Below, one piece after another: positions 16,111 to 25,447 of a stretch of DNA of 64,000 nt. Positions within the stretch are counted from its first letter, which is position 1; each line of letters starts with the position of its first letter. This stretch comes from Actinoplanes octamycinicus (GTDB lineage Bacteria; Actinomycetota; Actinomycetes; Mycobacteriales; Micromonosporaceae), in the NCBI RefSeq assembly GCF_014205225.1, contig NZ_JACHNB010000001.1:5437501-5501500 (forward strand), given 5' to 3'. The notes under the pieces are model-generated. The model was given only the letters and a program-made list of their open reading frames with translations, was not told the DNA's origin and did no database searches. A program made the translations under genes and the position numbers.

Positions 16111-16400
16111 CGCTCTGATCTCTTTCCGCTCGGGGCTTCCGACCCGACCACCCCACCAGGAGCGCCGGGCCCCGGGCAACCGAATTAGCCGGCCTCAACC
16201 GGCTCGATCCGGTGCCGATAGAGGGCGCGACGAAAGACTGACCGCTCGTCCGGTCCCTCCCGGCCGCGGCTCGTCCCAGGCGATGCTCCTTCCCGAGCCG
16301 CTCCTTTCCTACGCGCCTTCTAGGGGCCGCCCATTTCCAAGCCGGCCTTCATTCGGGGGCGCCGTTGCCGAAGTGTGGTCCTTGCGGCCCGTTCTCCTCG

Positions 16401-16437
16401 CGAAGCCCCGTCCGGGATGGTTCCGGGCGGGGCTTCG
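16401..16437 (-). terminator. hairpin terminator after the RDD-protein gene
   Basis: cgaagccccgtcc (16401-16413) pairs with gggcggggcttcg (16425-16437) through one G-T wobble; the loop is 11 nt. It lies 110 bp downstream of the RDD stop. Confidence 0.5.
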
Positions 16438-16454
16438 TCGTGCGGTCGTCATCG

Positions 16455-16506
16455 GTTCGCGACATCGGACCAAGGTTCGCGACATCAGACGAAAGTTCGC
16501 GACATC
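16455..16506. repeat. three direct repeats of gttcgcgacatc with 20-bp period
   Basis: gttcgcgacatc at 16455-16466, 16475-16486 and 16495-16506, each followed by a related spacer (ggaccaag, agacgaaa, gggccacg). The period is close to two helical turns, so all copies face the same side of the DNA. Confidence 0.85.
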
Positions 16507-16546
16507 GGGCCACGGGGAGCGGGATCAGGCCGGCCCGCGCGGCCGG

Positions 16547-17407
16547 TCAGAGATAGCGGACCACGGAGCCGGACATCCGGTCGTGCAGGGTCCGCTGACC
16601 GTCGCTGAAGACCATGAAGGCGTCGACAAGCGCGTAGAAGCCGAAGGTGAACAGGTTCAGCACCCAGGCGAGCAGCCCTTTGACGCAGAACTCCCGCAAC
16701 GCCATCCGCCCCCAGTCGAACGGCACCCCGGTCCGCGCGTCGACCACCACGTGCCCGAGCAGCTTCTTCCCCGGCGACTGCCCGTCCGCCCAGGTGAACA
16801 TGGCCCAGACCAGCCACCCGATCCACAACGTCACCATGATCAGCAGTGCGTCGAGCAGCACCGCGCCGATCCGCCCGCCGGCCGACACCAGCACCGCACC
16901 ACCCGGCCCGGACTGCGGCACCCCGACCGGCCCGGCCGCGTACGGCGAGTAGGGCGCGGGCAACCCGCCGGCCCCGGAATACGGCATCGGCATCGCTCCG
17001 GGCGCACCGGAATAGGGAACCGCCGACCCGGGATGAGGCGCCACCGCACCGGGATGCTGCGCCGGCGCGGAGTAGGCAGCCGGCTGCGGTATGTAGGCGG
17101 TCGGTGAATCGCCGTACCCGCCCTGCGGTGAGTAGGCGGCTGGCGGACCGGTGTATGGCCCCGGTGAATAGGGAACCGGCGGTTCCCGAGGTGGCATCGG
17201 ACCTGTCGGCGGCGACGGGTAGGAGAGTCCCGGACCCGGATAGGGGACCGCCGGGTCCTGGTAGGGCGTCTGACCGGCTGGCGGCGGCGAGTAGGCGACC
17301 GGCGGCGCCGGATGCGGATACTGTGTCGCGGGCGGGCCCGGATAGGGGGCCGGCGCATCCGGCTGCGGTGTCTGTCCGGCCGCGGACCAACCCGGCATTT
17401 CGCTCAT
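16547..17407 (-). CDS. RDD-family membrane protein with Pro/Tyr/Gly-rich N-terminus
   Basis: 286 aa from the ATG at 17407, after gggggaga. Residues 1-165 are low-complexity, built from P-Y-P-G-P, P-A-A-Y-S and related tyrosine-proline units. The C-terminal 115 residues form the RDD domain: R-I-G-A-V-L-L-D-A-L at the first helix, then W-A-D-G-Q-S-P-G-K-K-L-L-G, and R-T-L-H-D-R-M-S-G-S-V-V-R near the end. RDD proteins are small multi-pass membrane proteins, some with Na+/H+ antiport activity. The Pro-rich tail is typical of actinomycete members and is probably cytosolic and disordered. Confidence 0.88.
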   Translation of the reverse strand: MSEMPGWSAAGQTPQPDAPAPYPGPPATQYPHPAPPVAYSPPPAGQTPYQDPAVPYPGPGLSYPSPPTGPMPPREPPVPYSPGPYTGPPAAYSPQGGYGDSPTAYIPQPAAYSAPAQHPGAVAPHPGSAVPYSGAPGAMPMPYSGAGGLPAPYSPYAAGPVGVPQSGPGGAVLVSAGGRIGAVLLDALLIMVTLWIGWLVWAMFTWADGQSPGKKLLGHVVVDARTGVPFDWGRMALREFCVKGLLAWVLNLFTFGFYALVDAFMVFSDGQRTLHDRMSGSVVRYL

Positions 17408-17756
17408 CAGCCATCTCCCCCGGTTCCGCGCGCGGATCCCTTCCTCAGCATTGCCCCAGGCTGTCCGAAATCGCGCCGCCGGAACATCCCTCACCCGGGT
17501 ATCCGCCCGCCGCCGACGCGCCACCTCGGCCCCACCCGGAGGACGACACTTGTCGCCCTTCGCCGGATCCATTCCGGACCGCGGGTAAGCCGCGGAGTGG
17601 ATCGGCGTGCCGTGGCGTGGAGAGGCGATCGGCATCGCCATGCGGCGGTTGGGGAGAGGGCGGAGGTCGGGTGCCGGGGCTCGGCGGCGTACCGGGAAGC
17701 GGCGGTCCTCGGGAGAAGCGGCCGTGAGCGGGCGGCGGGTCCGCGGGCGGGTGGGG
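17408..17756. other. intergenic region without recognisable gene
   Basis: 349 bp between the RDD gene and the end of the ABC operon. I see only an imperfect inverted repeat around 17568-17606 (gatccatt...agtggatc enclosing ccgcgg...ccgcgg). No coding frame is convincing on either strand. Confidence 0.5.
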
Positions 17757-20462
17757 TCAGGCGCCGCCTACTCGGAGGATCTCGCTCAGGCGTCGGCGGC
17801 GGCGGACGGCTGCCTCGGCGGGGACCAGGACGGCGACCATGACCGGGAAGGCGGCCGCGACCAGGGTCAGGCCCAGCCACGGGAGGACCAGGGACGGGTC
17901 CTCGGTCTGGGCGGTCAGCAGGTGCAGGCCCAGCGGGGCCAGGGTGAGCTGGGCCAGAACTACGCCGAGGAGTGGGCCGGCGACGGCGGCCAGGAGGGCC
18001 AGGGGGAGGAGCTCGGCGGCGGCTACCTGGCGGGCCTCGCGCGGGCGGAGGCCCAGGGTGCGCAGCCGGCTCAGGATCTGCCAGCGGTCCTGGGCGCCGG
18101 TTGCGGCGCTCAGCGCGAAGCCGAGCAGGCCCAGGGCGAGCAGCGTGCCGGCGGACGCCCATGCCAGCTGGAGCAGGCCGGTCACCAGGGGTGCGTGGCG
18201 GCGGGTGCGTTCCAGGTCGGCGCGGATCGTGACGGTGGCGGCGTTGGCGTGCGCGGCCTGGGCTGCGCCGGGGCCGGTGATCCAGATGGTGTTCGGCGGG
18301 ACGCTGACCCCGGCGGCGGTCATCGCGGCCGCGTCCACCAGGACCACCTCTTCGGCGCCGTCGATCGCGGGGGCGCCGCCCACCGCCGTGAACGGGATCG
18401 CGGGAGCGCCGTCCTGGGGCAACCGGAGCGTGCTGCCGATCGGGAGATTCCCGGCCGCGGAACGGACCAGCGCGGGCACGGCGGACCCGGCGCCCGCCGG
18501 AGCCGGCAGGGACGGCAACTGGGGGAGCGGCGTGTCGGCCAGCAACTGCCGGAACGAGGCGGGATCGACGACGACCAGACGAGCCGGCCGCTCGGCGTCG
18601 CCCACGATGAACGGCGCGTTGTCGGTCACCGCGCCGGTCGCGACGTGCCGCACCCCGGGCGCGGCCGCGATCCGCGCGGCCAGTTCCGGCGTGGACCCGG
18701 CAGCGTCCCGCGCCACGTCCACCCGGGCGTCCGCGCCCACCGCCCGCCACGCCCCGTCGGTCAGCCCGGTCCCGGCCGTGGTGCTGAGCGTGAGCGCGAA
18801 CGCCGCCAGCGCCGCCGCCCCCGCCACGGCCAGCACCGGCAGCGCCCGGGTGGACACCGAGGCGGCGCGGGCCGCGCCGAAGACCGCCAGGGGCCGGGAC
18901 GACCGCAGCGCCCGCCGCAGCACCAGCCCGGTCACCAACGGCAGCGCCCGGAGCAGCAGCAACCCGCCGACCAGCACGCCGAGCGTCGGCGCCGCGGCCG
19001 GCAGCAGGACCGTCCCGCCCGCCGACGGCAGCACCCCGCGCTGGTGCAGCACCACCACCGCGATGGCGGCCGCGGCCAGCACGGCCGCCTCCAGGGTGAG
19101 CCGCCGCAGGGCCGCGGTCCGCCGCGCCCGGCGACGGGCGCCGCGGTTCGCCGGGACCCGCCGGTCCCGGGTCGCCCGGTCGGCGGTGACCAGGCCGAAC
19201 GCCGGCCCGGCGAGGACCGCGGCGAGCACCACCGGGAGCAGCCAGGCCCCGGCGACCGACGGGACGAAGAGCCGGGCGACGAGCCCGCCGATCCCGGCGG
19301 AGAGTGCCGCGACCAGCACTGATTCGAGGAGCAGCTCACCGCCGAGGCCGACCAGCGAGGCGCCCCGCTGCCGGGCCACGGTCAGTGCCGGCGCGCGCCG
19401 GGCGACCAGCAGTTCGGCGGCCAGCAGCAGGATCAGCACGGCCACCACGGATACCGCGGTGAGCAGCACCGAGGCCTGCGCGGTGGCCGCCTCGATCTGG
19501 TCCTGGACCTCGCGCAGCACGAAGTCGAGCTGGGTCTGCCAGTGCGCGGCGGTGCCGCGGTTCGCCGACGAGCCGGAGGACGCCTTGAGCGCCACCACGG
19601 TCGCCGCGATCCGCTGCGCGGAGTCCCAGGTCAGCACGTCCGGGTCGGGGCTGAACCGGACGGTACGGGTCATGTCGTCCCGGCCGAACGCCAGGCGGGC
19701 GTCCGGCAGCGACTCGTCGGAGAGCAGCCCGCCGAACCGGGTGGTGCCGGTCCCGTCCGACCCGGAGGTCGGGTTGAGCAGCCACGGGGCGAGCCGCCAG
19801 GCCGGGTCGGCCGGGTCCCGCGGCCGGAAGACGCCGCTGATCCGTACGTCCTTGGGGTTGCCCTTGTCGTCGGCGACCCGGAGCCGGTCGCCGGGCTTGA
19901 CGCCGAGCGCCGCGGCGCCGCTCTCGGAGAGCCCGGCCTGCACCGGCCAGGGCGGACCGTTCCACGGCACCTCGACGTCGGCCTGCTTCGGCGTCGCGGC
20001 CGGGGCGCTGCCGGCGATCCAGGTGACGGCCGGCCCGGAGGCGTTGGACAGGTAGTCGAGCTGGAAGGTGCGCAGCACGCTGCCGTCGGTCACCTTGAGG
20101 GTCGGGGCGGCCGAGAAGCCGACCGGTGGCTGCAGCACGTCCCGCAGCGGGCCGAGCTCGGTCAGCGAACGGTTGGCCAGGTCGAACAGTTCGGCGCCGA
20201 GCTGCGGGTTGCGCATCCGGCCGCCGTTGAAGCCGTCGTCGGCCTCCCAGCGCGCTTCGACGCGTACGTCAGCCTGATCCGCGGCCGACCGGACCGCCTG
20301 CCGCACCGCCTCGTCGGCCGTGCTGCGCAGCAGCACCGGCACCGCGCCCGCCAGCACCGAGACCACCGCGACCACCAGCGCGGACAGCAGCAGCGGCCCG
20401 GCGTCGGCCCGGGCGCGGCCCCGGATGCTGGCCGCGTGCAGACCAAGACCGCATCGCGTCAT
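17757..20462 (-). CDS. ABC transporter permease, FtsX-like, second subunit
   Basis: 901 aa from the ATG at 20462, overlapping the upstream permease stop as ATGA. It has an N-terminal TM anchor, a large extracytoplasmic domain of about 230 residues, an FtsX-like membrane core (A-L-T-V-A-R-Q-R-G-A-S), a second extracytoplasmic domain, and a final core with S-R-L-R-T-L-G-L-R-P-R-E-A-R-Q. This duplicated MacB/LolCDE-like layout belongs to large actinobacterial ABC3 permeases. Likely function is extrusion of a lipid, peptide or antibiotic, or mechanotransmission; the substrate is unknown. Confidence 0.9.
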   Translation of the reverse strand: MTRCGLGLHAASIRGRARADAGPLLLSALVVAVVSVLAGAVPVLLRSTADEAVRQAVRSAADQADVRVEARWEADDGFNGGRMRNPQLGAELFDLANRSLTELGPLRDVLQPPVGFSAAPTLKVTDGSVLRTFQLDYLSNASGPAVTWIAGSAPAATPKQADVEVPWNGPPWPVQAGLSESGAAALGVKPGDRLRVADDKGNPKDVRISGVFRPRDPADPAWRLAPWLLNPTSGSDGTGTTRFGGLLSDESLPDARLAFGRDDMTRTVRFSPDPDVLTWDSAQRIAATVVALKASSGSSANRGTAAHWQTQLDFVLREVQDQIEAATAQASVLLTAVSVVAVLILLLAAELLVARRAPALTVARQRGASLVGLGGELLLESVLVAALSAGIGGLVARLFVPSVAGAWLLPVVLAAVLAGPAFGLVTADRATRDRRVPANRGARRRARRTAALRRLTLEAAVLAAAAIAVVVLHQRGVLPSAGGTVLLPAAAPTLGVLVGGLLLLRALPLVTGLVLRRALRSSRPLAVFGAARAASVSTRALPVLAVAGAAALAAFALTLSTTAGTGLTDGAWRAVGADARVDVARDAAGSTPELAARIAAAPGVRHVATGAVTDNAPFIVGDAERPARLVVVDPASFRQLLADTPLPQLPSLPAPAGAGSAVPALVRSAAGNLPIGSTLRLPQDGAPAIPFTAVGGAPAIDGAEEVVLVDAAAMTAAGVSVPPNTIWITGPGAAQAAHANAATVTIRADLERTRRHAPLVTGLLQLAWASAGTLLALGLLGFALSAATGAQDRWQILSRLRTLGLRPREARQVAAAELLPLALLAAVAGPLLGVVLAQLTLAPLGLHLLTAQTEDPSLVLPWLGLTLVAAAFPVMVAVLVPAEAAVRRRRRLSEILRVGGA

Positions 20463-23400
20463 GAGACCACCCGCAACTGGGCCGCGCCGGCGCGGCGCGA
20501 CTGGATCGTGGCGACGATGCCGACCGCGAGGGTGCAGCCACCGGCCAGCAGCCCGAGCAGCAGCGCCTCGACGGCCCACGGCCAGTCCGGAACGACCGCG
20601 GGCATCGGCGGCGCCCCGGTCTCCGAGCGGATCAGCAGCGGGGAGATGAGCCGGGTGCCGAGCGTCCCGACCAGGGTGCCGGCGGCGAGCAGCGGCAGCA
20701 GGATCGCCGCGTGCTGCCCGAGCAGCGTGGTCCGGATCTCCCGCCGGGTCATCCCGATGCCGCGCAGCCGGGCCACCTCCACCGCGCGTTCCCGCAGGTC
20801 GTGGGTGACGTGCAGGAGCACCCCGGCGAGCAGCAGCAGGACCGCGGCCGGGACCAGCAGCCGGAGCACGGCCGGCAGCCCGGCGCTGAGCGGGCCGGCG
20901 GTCAGCCGCGCCGTCTCCCCGGCCCGGGTGGTGGCTACGCCCAGGTGCAGCCCGGCCACGTCGTCCCGGCGGGGCTGCCCGGCCCACCAGGCGTCCACCG
21001 GCGATTCCAGGTCACCGCGCACGGTCAGCACCCGGGACAGCGCGTCCAGATCCGCGAGGGCCGCGGCCGCTCCCGGCGCGCTGGGCACGACCGGCACGAC
21101 GCCGACGATCCGCATCGGTACGGCGGTGAACCCGACCGTCACGTCCATCGTCGACCCCACCCCGACCCCGAGCCCCTCCGCCAGCCGTGCCGAGACCACC
21201 ACCGGCACCGCGGCCGGCGCCTTGAACGCCGTGCTGACCAGCGTCAGCGCCGCTTCCGGTGGCCCGCCGAGCACCGCTGTCCCGGTGAACCGCAGGCTGT
21301 TCCCGGCGCCGCGCAGCACCGGGTCCTGGAACTGCCCGGCCGCCGGTTCCGCCGAGACGGTCGTCCAGCCGGTCACGTCGGCGGCCGGCCCGGGCAGCCC
21401 GAGCGTCACCGCCACCCGGCTGCGCGTCGCCTCCAGGAGGTAGCCGGCGTCGTCCCGGACCGGCAGCGCCACCGCGACCAGCCGCATCCCGTCGACCGGC
21501 GCGCACCCGGTGATGCTCCGGCGGGTGCCGTCCAGCGGCATCGGCGCGCTGGTGCACAGCGTGCGCAGCCCGGCCGGATCCTGCAGCAGCAGTTCCGGCG
21601 TCACGGTCAGCGGGACCGGCCCGGTCGCCGTCCCGGCCAGGCTGACCGTGCCGCCGGCCGGCACCGGTACGCCGTCGGCCGGACCGTCCGGGGCGAGCCC
21701 GCGGGTGACCGTGGACCAGTCGGTCCCGTCCGGCAGCCGGCCGCGCAGCAGCTCCGCCGCGCGCGTGGTGTCGACCGCCACCAGCTGCGGCGGGTCGCCG
21801 GCGGTGCCCAGCCACTGCCCGATGGCCAGCGGCCGGCGGGTGACCGGGCTGACCACCGAGGCACCGGTGGCGGTGGTGATCGCCGCGCCCTGCCCGCCGA
21901 CCGGCGGGGTGCTCAGCCCGATCGCCAGGTCGGTGCCGACCGCGAGGTCGGCCTGGTCGCGCTGGGATCGCTGCCAGGTCGCGTCGAACGCCACCCCGAA
22001 CGTCGCCACCGCCGCGGCCAGGCAGATCAGCAGCCCGGCGGCCGCGGCCTGTGGCCTGCGGGCGGCCTCGAACGCGGCGAGCGGCAGCGGCAGCCCGTCG
22101 GAGCGGCGGGCCAGCCGGTCGGCGACGCTCAGCGCCGGCGGCACCAGCCGCAGCGCGACGGCCGCCCCGGCGGTCAGCAGCAGCGCCGGGGCCAGGCTGT
22201 CGAGCAGGCCGGGGGTGGCCGAGCCGGCGTGCAGCTGCCACCAGCCGAGCCCGGCGAACGCGACCAGCAGCACGTCGGCACCGGACCGGGCGAGCGCCTC
22301 CCGGCGGCCGCCCGGCGCCTCGGTGCGGACCGCGACGAGCACCAGCAGCACGGTGAGCCCGAACGCCCCGGCCAGCACGGCGAGCACCTGCGCGCCGCCG
22401 ATCGACGGGCCGGTGGCCAGCCCGGCGCCGGCCATCGGCGGCAGGTGGCTGAGCGCGGCGTGCAGCAGCGCCGAGCCGGGCACCGCGAAGGCCGCCGCCA
22501 GCAGCGCGAGCAGCCCGGCCTCGACGGCCGCGGTGACGGCCAGCTGGACCCGGCTGGCCGTCACCGCGGACAGCAGCGAGGTCTCGCCGGCCCGCAGCCC
22601 GGCGGTGAGCCGGCCGGCCAGCGCGAGCGCAGTCACCGTGAGCACCGTGCCGAGCACCGCGACGGCGAGCACCGCGGACTGCGTGACATTCTGCTGGTGG
22701 CGGGCCGCGCGCAGGGTGTCCGGCAGCGCCGACGCCACCCGGGTGAATCGGGCTCTCCCGTCCAGCGAGCCGGTGAGCCGGGCGTCCGCGTCGAGCACAC
22801 CGCCGGTCACGGCGCGGAGCTGGGCCGGGGTGGCGTGGCGCAGGTCCGGCCGGGCGTTGATCTCCATCCGGCTCAGCGACGAGCCGCCGCCGAGCAGGTC
22901 GTCCAGGTCGACCAGGAACGGCCCGTACGCCGGGAAGGTCCGCGAGCTGCTGCCGTCGTTGTGGTCCGGGTCGAACCCGGCACCGCCGAGCAGATCCCGG
23001 TCCCAGCCGGCGCCGGGCAGCGGCCGGGCGATGCCGACCACGGTCAGCTCGACGGCCGGCGCCGGGTCGTCCGGTGGTTTCGCGGCCAGCCGGACCCGGC
23101 TGCCGGCGCGCAGGCCGAGCAGCTTGGCGGTCGGCTCCAGCAGCACCGCCTCACCCCGCCCGGCCCGCGGCCAGCGGCCGGTGACCAGCGCGGCCCGCTC
23201 CGGCAGGCCCTCGACCGCGGCCAGATAGGTCCGGGCCCCGTCGGTCCGCCCGGGCAGCTCGCGCATCACCGAGGAGGCGCGCGCCGCCGTCGACGCCGGG
23301 AACGGGGCGAGCGCCGAGGTCAGCACCCCGCGGGTCCGGTCGGTGACGGCGCGCGAGTCGGTACCCAGGATGTTCGAGGTGTACGCGGTGACCGTCATGC

Positions 23401-23566
23401 CCGCCGGGTCGGCCTCCGCGGCCGCCACCCCGAGGGCGAGCGACGCGCTCCGGGTGACCAGCAGTGCGCACACCCCGAGCAGGGTCGCGCCGAGGGTGAC
23501 CACGGCCAGCAGCGCGGCCAGCACCGGCCACTGGGCCCGGGTCCGCTGCCGGAGCAGGCCGATCAC
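20459..23566 (-). CDS. ABC transporter permease, FtsX-like, first subunit
   Basis: 1035 aa from the GTG at 23566, overlapping the upstream ATPase stop as GTGA. The architecture repeats that of its downstream partner: TM1 near residues 15-35, a large extracytoplasmic domain, a first FtsX core, a second large domain, and a last three-helix core containing V-E-V-A-R-L-R-G-I-G-M-T-R-R-E-I, the conserved cytoplasmic coupling segment. The two permeases form a heterodimer with the two adjoining ATPases. Its length is above typical for MacB-type permeases because of the duplicated core. Confidence 0.9.
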   Translation of the reverse strand: MIGLLRQRTRAQWPVLAALLAVVTLGATLLGVCALLVTRSASLALGVAAAEADPAGMTVTAYTSNILGTDSRAVTDRTRGVLTSALAPFPASTAARASSVMRELPGRTDGARTYLAAVEGLPERAALVTGRWPRAGRGEAVLLEPTAKLLGLRAGSRVRLAAKPPDDPAPAVELTVVGIARPLPGAGWDRDLLGGAGFDPDHNDGSSSRTFPAYGPFLVDLDDLLGGGSSLSRMEINARPDLRHATPAQLRAVTGGVLDADARLTGSLDGRARFTRVASALPDTLRAARHQQNVTQSAVLAVAVLGTVLTVTALALAGRLTAGLRAGETSLLSAVTASRVQLAVTAAVEAGLLALLAAAFAVPGSALLHAALSHLPPMAGAGLATGPSIGGAQVLAVLAGAFGLTVLLVLVAVRTEAPGGRREALARSGADVLLVAFAGLGWWQLHAGSATPGLLDSLAPALLLTAGAAVALRLVPPALSVADRLARRSDGLPLPLAAFEAARRPQAAAAGLLICLAAAVATFGVAFDATWQRSQRDQADLAVGTDLAIGLSTPPVGGQGAAITTATGASVVSPVTRRPLAIGQWLGTAGDPPQLVAVDTTRAAELLRGRLPDGTDWSTVTRGLAPDGPADGVPVPAGGTVSLAGTATGPVPLTVTPELLLQDPAGLRTLCTSAPMPLDGTRRSITGCAPVDGMRLVAVALPVRDDAGYLLEATRSRVAVTLGLPGPAADVTGWTTVSAEPAAGQFQDPVLRGAGNSLRFTGTAVLGGPPEAALTLVSTAFKAPAAVPVVVSARLAEGLGVGVGSTMDVTVGFTAVPMRIVGVVPVVPSAPGAAAALADLDALSRVLTVRGDLESPVDAWWAGQPRRDDVAGLHLGVATTRAGETARLTAGPLSAGLPAVLRLLVPAAVLLLLAGVLLHVTHDLRERAVEVARLRGIGMTRREIRTTLLGQHAAILLPLLAAGTLVGTLGTRLISPLLIRSETGAPPMPAVVPDWPWAVEALLLGLLAGGCTLAVGIVATIQSRRAGAAQLRVVS

Positions 23567-24240
23567 TCGTGCAGCCGCCCGTCACTGATCCGGATCACCC
23601 GGTCCGCCATCGCCATCATCACCGGGTCGTGGGTGGAGATCAGCGCGGTCACCCCTTCCGACTCGACCACGCCGCGCAGCAGCGCCATCACCGACCGGCC
23701 GGTCTCCGCGTCCAGCTGCCCGGTCGGCTCGTCGGCGATCAGCAGCCGGGGCGAGGCGGCCAGCGCGCGGGCGATCGCCACCCGCTGCTGCTGGCCGCCG
23801 GAGAGTTCGCCGGGCCGCTGCTCGGCGTGCTCGGCCAGGCCGACCAGGTCGAGCAGCAGCCGGACGCGTTGCTCCCGGTCGGCGGCCGGGGTGCGGGTCA
23901 GCCGGAGCGGGGCGCCGACGTTCTCGGCGGCGGAGAGCACCGGGATCAGCCCGAAGGTCTGGAAGACGTACGACACCCGGTCGCGCCGCAGCTCGGACAG
24001 CCCGTCCTCGTCCAGCGCGGTGATCTCCGACCCGTCCAGCTCGACGGTGCCCGCGTCCGGGCGGTCCAGGCCGCCGATCACGTTGAGCAGGGTGGTCTTG
24101 CCCGAACCGGAGCGGCCGACCAGGGCGACCATGGTGCCCGGCTCGACGTCGAACGAGACGTCCTGGAGGGCGGCGACCGCGGTGGCTCCGGCGCCGAAGG
24201 TGCGGCTGACCTGTCGTACCGAAAGAATCGGATTTTTCAT
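23563..24240 (-). CDS. ABC transporter ATP-binding protein (MacB/LolD type)
   Basis: 225 aa, ATG at 24240, overlapping the upstream ATPase gene as ATGA. Walker A G-R-S-G-S-G-K-T at 42-49, signature L-S-G-G-Q-Q-Q-R, Walker B L-L-I-A-D-E-P-T-G, and H-loop I-S-T-H-D. The compact size and V-S-Y-V-F-Q-T-F-G-L-I-P Q-loop region fit the LolD/MacB family that powers FtsX-type permeases by mechanotransmission. It is the third-last gene of the four-gene operon. Confidence 0.95.
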   Translation of the reverse strand: MKNPILSVRQVSRTFGAGATAVAALQDVSFDVEPGTMVALVGRSGSGKTTLLNVIGGLDRPDAGTVELDGSEITALDEDGLSELRRDRVSYVFQTFGLIPVLSAAENVGAPLRLTRTPAADREQRVRLLLDLVGLAEHAEQRPGELSGGQQQRVAIARALAASPRLLIADEPTGQLDAETGRSVMALLRGVVESEGVTALISTHDPVMMAMADRVIRISDGRLHE

Positions 24241-25112
24241 TGAAGGTCCTGATCCGGGTGGATCTGCACGTGGGTGGACTCCAAGGCGAGCCGCACCCGG
24301 CGGGTCAGCTGGAGCGCCTCGCGGTACTCGCGCGGGATCTGGACCCGGCCGGCCCGGTCCATCACCGCGTACTCCTCGGCGATCACGTGGGTGTCGCCGT
24401 CCTCGGTGGTCGCCGTGCGGCGCAGCACCTCGCTGCTGGTCCGCCCGTCCCGGATCGCCACGGTCCGCTCCACCTGCCCGCTGACCTCGGCGTCGTGGGT
24501 GACCACCACGACAGTCACGCCGAACCGCTGGTTCACGTCCCGCAGCGCGCCGAACACCTCGGCCGACGTCGCGGTGTCCAGCTCGCCGGTCGGCTCGTCG
24601 GCGAACAGCACGTGCGGCCGGTTCGCCAGCGCCACCGCGATCGCCACCCGCTGCTGCTGCCCGCCGGACATCTGGCTCGGCTTGCGGTCCGCGCAGTCGG
24701 TCACGCCGAGCGCGTCGAGCAGCTCGTCGGTACGCTCCCGGCGCTCCCTCGCCGGCTTGCGGGCGGCCACCATCGGCAGGTCGATCACCTGCCGGGAAGT
24801 CAGGTAGGGCACCAGGTTGCTGGCCGTCTGCTGCCGCACGAACCCCACCGTGTGCCGCCGGTAGCGCACCCGGTCGGCCCGCGACATGGCGAGCAGGTCC
24901 CACTCCTCGACCCGGGCCTTCCCAGCGGTCGGCGCGTCGATCCCGGCCAAGATGGACAGCATCGTCGACTTCCCGGACCCGGAGGCGCCCACCACGGCGA
25001 CCATCTCGCCCCGGTTCACCACCAGGTCGAGCCCCTGCAACGCCTGCACCTCGATCGACCCGGTCTGATAGATCCGCACCAGGCTCTCGCAGACGATCAA
25101 CGCCTCGGACAT
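24237..25112 (-). CDS. ABC ATP-binding protein with C-terminal AbrB-like extension
   Basis: 291 aa from the ATG at 25112 after gggggacg. The nucleotide-binding domain fills residues 1-225: Walker A G-A-S-G-S-G-K-S at 42-49, M-S-G-G-Q-Q-Q-R, L-F-A-D-E-P-T-G-E-L-D. After it comes a tail of about 60 residues with Y-A-V-M-D-R-A-G-R-V-Q-I-P-R-E-Y-R-E-A-L, which looks like the swapped-hairpin motif of AbrB/SpoVT proteins. LolD-type ATPases normally end near residue 230. It leads the operon; having two ATPase genes suggests an asymmetric ATPase pair. Confidence 0.92.
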   Translation of the reverse strand: MSEALIVCESLVRIYQTGSIEVQALQGLDLVVNRGEMVAVVGASGSGKSTMLSILAGIDAPTAGKARVEEWDLLAMSRADRVRYRRHTVGFVRQQTASNLVPYLTSRQVIDLPMVAARKPARERRERTDELLDALGVTDCADRKPSQMSGGQQQRVAIAVALANRPHVLFADEPTGELDTATSAEVFGALRDVNQRFGVTVVVVTHDAEVSGQVERTVAIRDGRTSSEVLRRTATTEDGDTHVIAEEYAVMDRAGRVQIPREYREALQLTRRVRLALESTHVQIHPDQDLQ

Positions 25113-25447
25113 CGTCCCCCCATGATCTTGGGCGTGCCTTTCTACCACGTTCCTCACCGTTCCGGCACCGCCCGCCGGAGGCCCCGGACAGCGCGACAAC
25201 CCCCTGTCCCTGCCGCTTTCCCTCACTGTTCTTTTCCGGTACGACCGGTAGCCCCGTGGCAGTCGGCCCGCGACGCTCCGGCCCCCTCCCGGCCGCCACG
25301 CGTGTCGTGCGGGTCCGCCGGCGCATCGCGACGCCCAGCCCGCTCACGGTCCGCTGCGCGGCCTACGGTCCCGGCTGGTCCTCACGGGTGTCTCCGGGTC
25401 GTCGAGACACCCGTGAGGACCAGCCCGCCACCCGCGAGCGGCCCTCG
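25113..25447. other. intergenic region upstream of the ABC operon
   Basis: 335 bp between the ABC operon start and the AraC-gene end. It contains palindrome copy 2 and, at about 25234-25273, a stretch (ccggtacgaccggtagccccgt...cggcccgcga) that resembles 8888-8929 downstream of the CGNR gene. No gene is seen. Confidence 0.55.
25373..25425. repeat. 53-bp dispersed palindrome, copy 2
   Basis: ggctggtcctcacgggtgtc and its complement enclose a gggtcgtcg loop; the arms are perfect over 22 bp. It lies just downstream of the AraC-regulator gene (minus strand), where it could also terminate transcription. Confidence 0.88.

Larger units (their letters stand above)
16050..16546. other. long leader/intergenic region before the ribosomal-protection gene
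   Basis: About 500 bp without a convincing gene, apart from the candidate leader ORF. It holds the terminator-like hairpin at 16401-16437 and three 20-bp-spaced direct repeats at 16455-16506. No clear promoter stands out. The long leader leaves room for regulation of the resistance gene. Confidence 0.6.
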
